Of a stretch of 64,000 nt of DNA, positions 60,015 to 64,000 are shown piece after piece (within the stretch, counting starts at the first letter, position 1; each line of letters starts with the position of its first letter). Origin of the DNA: CANJBX01 sp035556735 (GTDB lineage: Bacteria > Pseudomonadota > Alphaproteobacteria > Rhizobiales > Xanthobacteraceae); NCBI GenBank assembly GCA_035556735.1, contig DATMFF010000001.1:62001-126000 (forward strand), in the 5' to 3' direction. The notes under the pieces are model-generated. The model saw nothing but the letters and a program-made list of their open reading frames with translations, searched no databases and was not told the DNA's origin. The position numbers and the translations under genes are program-made.

Positions 60015-60812
60015 TCATTTCGGCAGTGTGCTGGTGGTCACGCCAAAACGAACCATGTTCATGCGGCCCGTGCCGCTCGGCTCATTCGTCTCAGCCGGCC
60101 CGCGCGAGGCGTCCGCATCCGCCAGACTGCGCAAAGCGAGGGTCAGCGTTCCGAGCTGCCGCGACAGCGCAAGCAGCTCCGCCTGCCGCTGGGTCAGCTC
60201 GAGCGTCGCCGTCTTTCCGACGACCACGCGCTGCCCGTTCTTCTCCTCCACGGTCTGGTCGATCGCGAGCACGCGCACGTCGCTCAGGATGGTTTCGCTC
60301 ACATGCGCCTCGATGCCGGATGCCTTCTCGGCTTCGCGGTCGCGGCGCGACAGGATCACATCGACACGGTCGTTGGGCAGGATGAATCCGCCGGCGCCGG
60401 TCTCCACCGAGATCTCGGTCGAGATCGCGCGCATGCCCTGCGGCAGGATCGCCGCCATGTAGCCGGAGCCATTGGCCCTCACGAGCCGGTTCTCGCGCAC
60501 GGGCTCCCCCGCGCCGATCGGCGCACGCGCGATGGCGCCCGATATCTTCTCGATCGCGTCCGGACGATCGCTGCGCTGGATGAAGGAGCCTGCCGAAGCC
60601 TTGGGCCATTGCTGCCAGGCAAGATCGCCCGCGGTGAGCGACTGTCCGACGCTGATCTCGTTCTTGGCGACGAGCACGTCGGCGGTCTCGAGCTGCGCGA
60701 CAGGAGCCGGCGGCGGAGCCGGCGGCTGGTCAGAGCCCCCCGACATGAGGAGAGCGGCGAGACCGCCCGCACCGAGGGCAAGACCGAGAACAACAACACG
60801 CGCGGCTTTCAT
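60015..60812 (-). CDS. cpaB: Flp pilus assembly protein CpaB (RcpC)
   Basis: 265 aa. One N-terminal helix (residues 5-22), then tandem SAF-like (antifreeze-type) domains, with VLVAKNEISVGQSLTAGDLAWQQWPK and MRAISTEISVETGAGGFILPNDRVDVILSRRD, and a C-terminal region that contacts CpaC. It is an inner membrane/periplasmic partner of the secretin. The ATG at 60812 is preferred over the GTG at 60821 because GGGGA lies 10 nt before it but only 1-2 nt before the GTG. First gene of the cpaBCDEF-tadBC operon. Confidence 0.88.
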   Translation of the reverse strand: MKAARVVVLGLALGAGGLAALLMSGGSDQPPAPPPAPVAQLETADVLVAKNEISVGQSLTAGDLAWQQWPKASAGSFIQRSDRPDAIEKISGAIARAPIGAGEPVRENRLVRANGSGYMAAILPQGMRAISTEISVETGAGGFILPNDRVDVILSRRDREAEKASGIEAHVSETILSDVRVLAIDQTVEEKNGQRVVVGKTATLELTQRQAELLALSRQLGTLTLALRSLADADASRGPAETNEPSGTGRMNMVRFGVTTSTLPK

Positions 60813-60921
60813 ACGCTTCACATCCCCGCAGGCGACCGATGGCGAACGAACTGGGATCGCCGATCCCGGATTTCATCAGGCAAACGTCAATTCGTGGTTA
60901 ACGAGCGGTATCCAAAACGCG

Positions 60922-60936
60922 TTAACAGCCGTTTAC
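60922..60936 (-). promoter_or_regulatory. CtrA-like site before cpaB (one mismatch)
   Basis: On the minus strand GTAA-ACGGCTG-TTAA, one mismatch from TTAA-N7-TTAA, 110 nt upstream of the cpaB start. A further TTAA lies at 60898-60901. The 272-nt gap between cpaB and cpaA holds no other gene, which supports a separate cpaB promoter. Confidence 0.5.
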
Positions 60937-61084
60937 GCTGGCGCGCCGCGGATACGTCATTGCAGCCGTTTGCCGGCTTCGCGACATTCGAGACTGCAAG
61001 CGTCTCGCGCGTGTCGCCCCGGCCGTCGCGGCGGGAGCAAGCCTTGCCAATGCGACGGAGAGACATCGGCTCGCGGCCGATGCG

Positions 61085-61591
61085 TTACGATCCGAGCTGC
61101 TTCATCCAGATCGTGTACGGATAGATCGCCAGCGCGGCAGCCGCCAAGGCGATGCCGTAAGGAACACCAGCGTCGTCACGATGCAGGCGGGCGACCCAGG
61201 CCTGACGAGCCAGAACCGCCGGCAGCGGCAAGGCGCGGAAGCGCAGGATCAGTAGCGTGAGCACGCCGCCCAGCAACGACGCCGCCAACAGATAATCATA
61301 GAGGTGCTCGAAGCCGAACCACAGCGCCGTAGCCGCCGCAAGCTTGGCGTCGCCGCCTCCGATCCAGCCGCGGGCGTAGCAGATGAAGGCGAGCACGAGC
61401 ACGATCGCGCCCGCAAGCGCGTGATAGCCGATGCCTTCGAGACTCATTCCGGTCGCAACGGCGAGCACGAGAAACCCGCCGATCAGCAGCAGCGAGATCC
61501 GGTTGGATATGGTCATGGTCAGGAGATCGCTCGAGGCGGCAAAGGCCATGAGCGCGGGGAACAGCAGCAGTCTGATCGAGTCGATGACCAT
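61085..61591 (-). CDS. cpaA: Prepilin peptidase CpaA (TadV)
   Basis: 168 aa, about five to six membrane helices. The two catalytic aspartates of type IV prepilin peptidases are D22 (AASSDLLTMTISNR) and D81 in the GxGD-like motif WIGGGDAK. It lacks the N-terminal methylase domain of PilD, as TadV enzymes do. It cleaves the Flp pilin and the TadE-type pseudopilins after glycine. The start at 61591 places D22 in the first cytoplasmic loop. It follows pilA on the same strand after a terminator. Confidence 0.9.
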   Translation of the reverse strand: MVIDSIRLLLFPALMAFAASSDLLTMTISNRISLLLIGGFLVLAVATGMSLEGIGYHALAGAIVLVLAFICYARGWIGGGDAKLAAATALWFGFEHLYDYLLAASLLGGVLTLLILRFRALPLPAVLARQAWVARLHRDDAGVPYGIALAAAALAIYPYTIWMKQLGS

Positions 61592-61737
61592 GTCCGCGCA
61601 CCATCCGCGGGAGCCGGACGCGAGCTTTGACCTGGCCCGCACCCTGGCGACGACGCCCGATGTCCTATGGCAGGGCGAATGAACGGGTCGTAAATCGGTC
61701 CGATGAAACCGCGCCTGCGCCCCGCCGAAAACGAAAA

Positions 61738-61760
61738 GCTCCGGTCCAGTCGACCGGAGC
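61738..61760 (-). terminator. Intrinsic terminator after pilA
   Basis: GCTCCGGTC / GACCGGAGC, a 9-bp perfect stem with a 5-nt loop, followed on the minus strand by TTTTCGTTTTC. It lies 25 nt after the pilA stop and before cpaA, so pilA can be made in large excess over the assembly proteins. Confidence 0.8.
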
Positions 61761-61784
61761 CTTCCATGAATTCCGGATCGTCGG

Positions 61785-61961
61785 TTACTTGCCGGCGTTC
61801 TGCAGCGTCGAAGCGACGTTGTTGAACGTGGTGCCGATGCGGCCGCCGAGGCTCTGCACCGCGGCAATGATCGCAACGGAGATGCCGGCGGCGATCAGGC
61901 CGTATTCGATGGCCGTCGCGCCCGACTCGTCCTTGATGAAACGCTTAACGAGGGTGGTCAT
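61785..61961 (-). CDS. pilA: Flp family type IVb pilin
   Basis: 58 aa. A short basic leader (MTTLVKRFIKDESG) is cleaved after G14, giving the mature start ATAIEYGLIAAGISVAII with the conserved Glu at +5 and Tyr at +6 of type IVb Flp pilins, then a 30-residue soluble tail. It is the major subunit of the adhesive Tad pilus. AGGAG lies 6 nt before the ATG at 61961. Followed by a strong terminator. Confidence 0.93.
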   Translation of the reverse strand: MTTLVKRFIKDESGATAIEYGLIAAGISVAIIAAVQSLGGRIGTTFNNVASTLQNAGK

Positions 61962-62355
61962 GAGTGCTCCTAGTGGTCCACTTTGGCTGTCTGAGCTGGT
62001 CTTGCTCTCGCCGTTGTCCGGCGATGTTGACCTGCGTGAACCCTACTCCGGAGCCCTTGCGTTGCGGTTAAGCAGATCGACGAAACGAACCCGCCAAACA
62101 GCAGCGCGCGCCGTGGTTAACGGCGCGTTGCACGCGCGAACGTCTGGTCCGCCGCTGCGCATAAAGCCTTGAACCACGCTAGATTTCGCTAACCCGCGCG
62201 GCGGGAATTGAATGAATTTCGCCACGACATCGCGCCAAATTTTCATCGACGTATTCGGGATTGATTCACCAATTTGCCGTCATCTTCGTCGTGACGTTGT
62301 TCGTTCGCGGCCTATGTGATGGTCGTCGGATCCGGTGTGAGTGTGGAGCGTACCG
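61962..62355. other. 394-nt gene-free region between divergent pilA and the N0-domain gene
   Basis: No ORF with coding character was found. The region is AT-richer in places (62160-62300) and holds TTAA half-sites at 62068-62071 and 62117-62120 (GTGGTTAACGGCGCGTTGC, with the second half degenerate). No perfect TTAA-N7-TTAA was seen. It probably contains both promoters and a long pilA 5' leader. Confidence 0.5.
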
Positions 62356-62868
62356 ATGACGATGAGACGCGCGTTCGCGCGCCGGTTTCCGTTCGCGAGA
62401 GCCTCGCTGACGGCCGCGGCAGCAGCCGCCGTGTTGCCAGGCCAGTTGCTGGCCGCGCAGATCGTCAATGTGCATCTCGATCAGGCGCGCATCGAGCGGC
62501 TCCCCGACGGCGTCGCCACGATCGTGGTCGGCAACCCGCTCATCGCCGACGTCTCGCTGCAGCAGGGTGGCCTGATGGTCCTGACGGGCAAAGGTTACGG
62601 CACGACCAACGTGATCGCGCTCGACCGCAGCGGGAAGGTGCTCTCCGAGCAGTTCGTCCAGGTGCAAGGGCCCGCGGAGAACACGTTGGTGCTCTACCGG
62701 GGGATGGACCGGGAAACCTATAGCTGCACGCCGCAATGCGAGCGCCGGATCACGCTCGGCGACGCGCCCGCGTTTTTCGACGCGACGATCGGCCAGGCGG
62801 GCGTGCGCAGCACCCGCGCGCAGGGGGCCGGAACTGCCACCACCCAGGGAGCCGCGCCCGCCCGCTGA
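62356..62868 (+). CDS. Pilus assembly N0-domain protein (secretin N-terminal-like, CpaC-related)
   Basis: 170 aa. A signal peptide (about residues 1-33, ending QLLAAQ) is followed by a single N0/T2SS-T3SS pilus-formation domain (VHLDQARIERLPDGVATIVVGNPLIADVSLQQGGLMVLTGKGYGTTNVIALD), which resembles the start of CpaC. A cysteine pair (SCTPQCERR) and a Gly/Ala/Thr tail follow. No secretin domain is present. It may be a periplasmic accessory that docks on the CpaC ring. GGAG lies 7 nt before the ATG. It is divergent from pilA. Confidence 0.8.
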   Translation: MTMRRAFARRFPFARASLTAAAAAAVLPGQLLAAQIVNVHLDQARIERLPDGVATIVVGNPLIADVSLQQGGLMVLTGKGYGTTNVIALDRSGKVLSEQFVQVQGPAENTLVLYRGMDRETYSCTPQCERRITLGDAPAFFDATIGQAGVRSTRAQGAGTATTQGAAPAR

Positions 62869-62896
62869 CCTGATCAGCGCCGCCGCAGCATGACTA

Positions 62897-62916
62897 ACGA
62901 TCGGTGATCCGATCGT
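62897..62916 (+). terminator. Terminator-like hairpin after the N0-domain gene
   Basis: ACGATCGG-TGAT-CCGATCGT, an 8-bp perfect stem with a 4-nt loop, 28 nt after the stop. There is no U-run. Confidence 0.4.
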
Positions 62917-63008
62917 CGAGAATCGGGCGCATCCGCTAACCGCTGCACAACGACTTTTCGATAAAACGCGCGCATACCACGATCGTTCTCGGGTGGAGAC
63001 TGCGCGGC

Positions 63009-63569
63009 ATGCACTTTGGTCCACGTCGGCTCGGAGCCTGGACGCGCCGCACGCTCGCGCGTCCGCTGCGTCGGTTCGTGCGTCACCGTGGCGGCGCCGT
63101 CGCGATCGAGTTCCCGCTGATCCTCGTTCCGTTCCTGGCTTTCCTTTACGCGATCATGGAGACGGCGCTCGTCTTCTTCGCCAGTCAGGTGCTGGAGACG
63201 GGCGCGCAGGAAGCAGCGCGGCTGGTGCTGACCGGCCAGGCTCAAGGCGGCGGCTTTAACCAATCGACGTTCAAGACCGCCGTGTGCGCGCGCATGACCG
63301 GCTGGCTTGATTGCGCCAACAAGATGTCGGTCGATGTCCGCACGTTCACCAGCTTTTCGTCGGTGGAGATGACCTCGCCGCTCAACGCCAACGGCACCCT
63401 CGCGAGCGGCGGCTACAACCCGGGGGGACCCGGCGACATCGTCGTGGTGCGGCTGAGCTACGAATTTCCGATCGCGATCAAGCTCTGGAACCCGAACCTC
63501 GCCAACATGGCCGGCAACAATCGCCTGATTATCGCCACCGCCGCCTTCCGCAACGAACCCTATAACTGA
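63009..63569 (+). CDS. TadE-like pseudopilin
   Basis: 186 aa. A basic N-terminus (RRLGAWTRRTLARPLRRFVRHRGG) leads to a prepilin-like cleavage site and hydrophobic helix (GGAVAIEFPLILVPFLAFLYAIMETALVFF, conserved E at about +5), as in TadE. The soluble part has CARMTGWLDCANKMSVDV with a likely disulfide. It is a minor pseudopilin needed for pilus assembly and processed by CpaA. GGAG lies 10 nt before the ATG. It overlaps the next gene by 1 nt (TGATG). Confidence 0.85.
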   Translation: MHFGPRRLGAWTRRTLARPLRRFVRHRGGAVAIEFPLILVPFLAFLYAIMETALVFFASQVLETGAQEAARLVLTGQAQGGGFNQSTFKTAVCARMTGWLDCANKMSVDVRTFTSFSSVEMTSPLNANGTLASGGYNPGGPGDIVVVRLSYEFPIAIKLWNPNLANMAGNNRLIIATAAFRNEPYN

Positions 63570-64000
63570 TGCAGACGCCGAGCATGTTCTCCAGCCTCCG
63601 TGCCAGCCGGCTTACCCGATTCGCGCGCGACCGCCGCGGCGTGTCCGCGGTTGAATTCGCGCTCATCGCCCCCCTGCTGGTGGCGATCTACTTCGGCGGC
63701 ATCGAGGTCACCACGGCCGTTGCGGTGGACAGGAAGATGACGCTGGTCGCGCATACTGTGGCCGACCTCGCGGCGCAATCGTCGAAGCTGACCGAGGCTG
63801 AGATCACCGATATCCTCAAGGCCTCCGTCGCGATCAGCGCACCCTATGCGACCAGCAACCTGAAGGTGACCGTCTCGAGCATCGAGATCGATGCCAATGG
63901 CCAGGCCAAGATCAAATGGAGCCGCAGCTACAACGGCACGGCGCACAGCCCTGACAGCGTGCCGCTGCCGGCCGCGCTCAAGGTCCCGAACACATCGCTG
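63569..64000 (+). CDS. TadE/TadF-like pseudopilin, 3' part missing
   Basis: Partial, 144 codons seen; it runs off the right edge. The start ATG at 63569 overlaps the stop of the preceding TadE-like gene. A basic N-terminus (RLTRFARDRRG) is followed by a prepilin-type helix, GVSAVEFALIAPLLVAIYFGG, with the conserved glutamate, then a soluble region with VDRKMTLVAHTVADLAAQ and a beta-prone part (LKVTVSSIEIDANGQAKIKWSR). This is the form of the second TadE-type protein of rhizobial Tad loci. Confidence 0.85.
   Translation, partial: MQTPSMFSSLRASRLTRFARDRRGVSAVEFALIAPLLVAIYFGGIEVTTAVAVDRKMTLVAHTVADLAAQSSKLTEAEITDILKASVAISAPYATSNLKVTVSSIEIDANGQAKIKWSRSYNGTAHSPDSVPLPAALKVPNTSL

Overview
The window is high-GC chromosomal DNA of an alphaproteobacterium. 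The best fit is Hyphomicrobiales, near the Bradyrhizobiaceae/Xanthobacteraceae (Bradyrhizobium, Rhodoplanes or Pseudolabrys-like). The evidence is gene content and order: ycjX with a TIGR01620 partner, kdsB-pheA next to a CycM-type membrane cytochrome c, yejAABEF, M17 aminopeptidase with NlpC/P60, a CtrA-box-associated tad/cpa pilus locus, and several small palindromic intergenic repeat families typical of that lineage. No tRNA, rRNA, CRISPR array, transposase or phage gene was found. Two genes run off the edges: an M24 peptidase at the left and a TadE-like pseudopilin at the right.

Layout. 1-9 kb: a mostly minus-strand set of small-molecule genes: M24 peptidase, NmrA-type reductase (plus strand), two DoxX paralogues, hydroxyisobutyrate-dehydrogenase-like enzyme, EboE-like TIM barrel, Gfo/Idh/MocA oxidoreductase, short MetE-like protein and amidase. 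Repeat-type palindromes sit between several of them. 9-14 kb: ycjX with its TIGR01620 partner, an aldo/keto reductase and a lytic transglycosylase. 14-21 kb: a catabolic region with an FAH-family hydrolase divergent from an extradiol-dioxygenase-like VOC, Rieske ferredoxin, small unknown and amidohydrolase operon. Then comes a MarR regulator divergent from a Rieske oxygenase and a NitT/TauT-type binding protein. 21-24.5 kb: opgH overlapped by an FkbM methyltransferase and an exported unknown protein.

24.5-29 kb: an unusual tight operon of a medium-chain dehydrogenase, divergent PTPS/QueD-like protein, GT4 glycosyltransferase and SAM methyltransferase. A RibD-type reductase faces it and a b561 cytochrome follows. 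This is the best candidate here for an undescribed pathway, perhaps a glycosylated and methylated pterin or pyrimidine. 29-35 kb: GMC oxidoreductase, second short MetE-like protein, HrpB helicase and a retropepsin-like protease. 35.4-35.7 kb: a structured minus-strand mini-gene. Its 24-codon ORF has a Shine-Dalgarno region matching the complement of the 16S rRNA 3' end over 18 nt, followed by several hairpins. 36-41.5 kb: MFS transporter, phosphomannomutase/phosphoglucomutase, prephenate dehydratase, KdsB and CycM.

41.7-49.7 kb: a peptide importer, yejA-yejA-yejB-yejE-yejF, with two different binding proteins. 49.7-52 kb: NlpC/P60 hydrolase and leucyl aminopeptidase. 52-64 kb: a nearly complete Flp/Tad pilus locus. 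TadD, an N0-domain protein and two TadE-like proteins are on the plus strand; pilA, cpaA, cpaB, cpaC, cpaD, cpaE, cpaF, tadB and tadC are on the minus strand. CtrA-type boxes lie before tadD (perfect) and cpaB (one mismatch).
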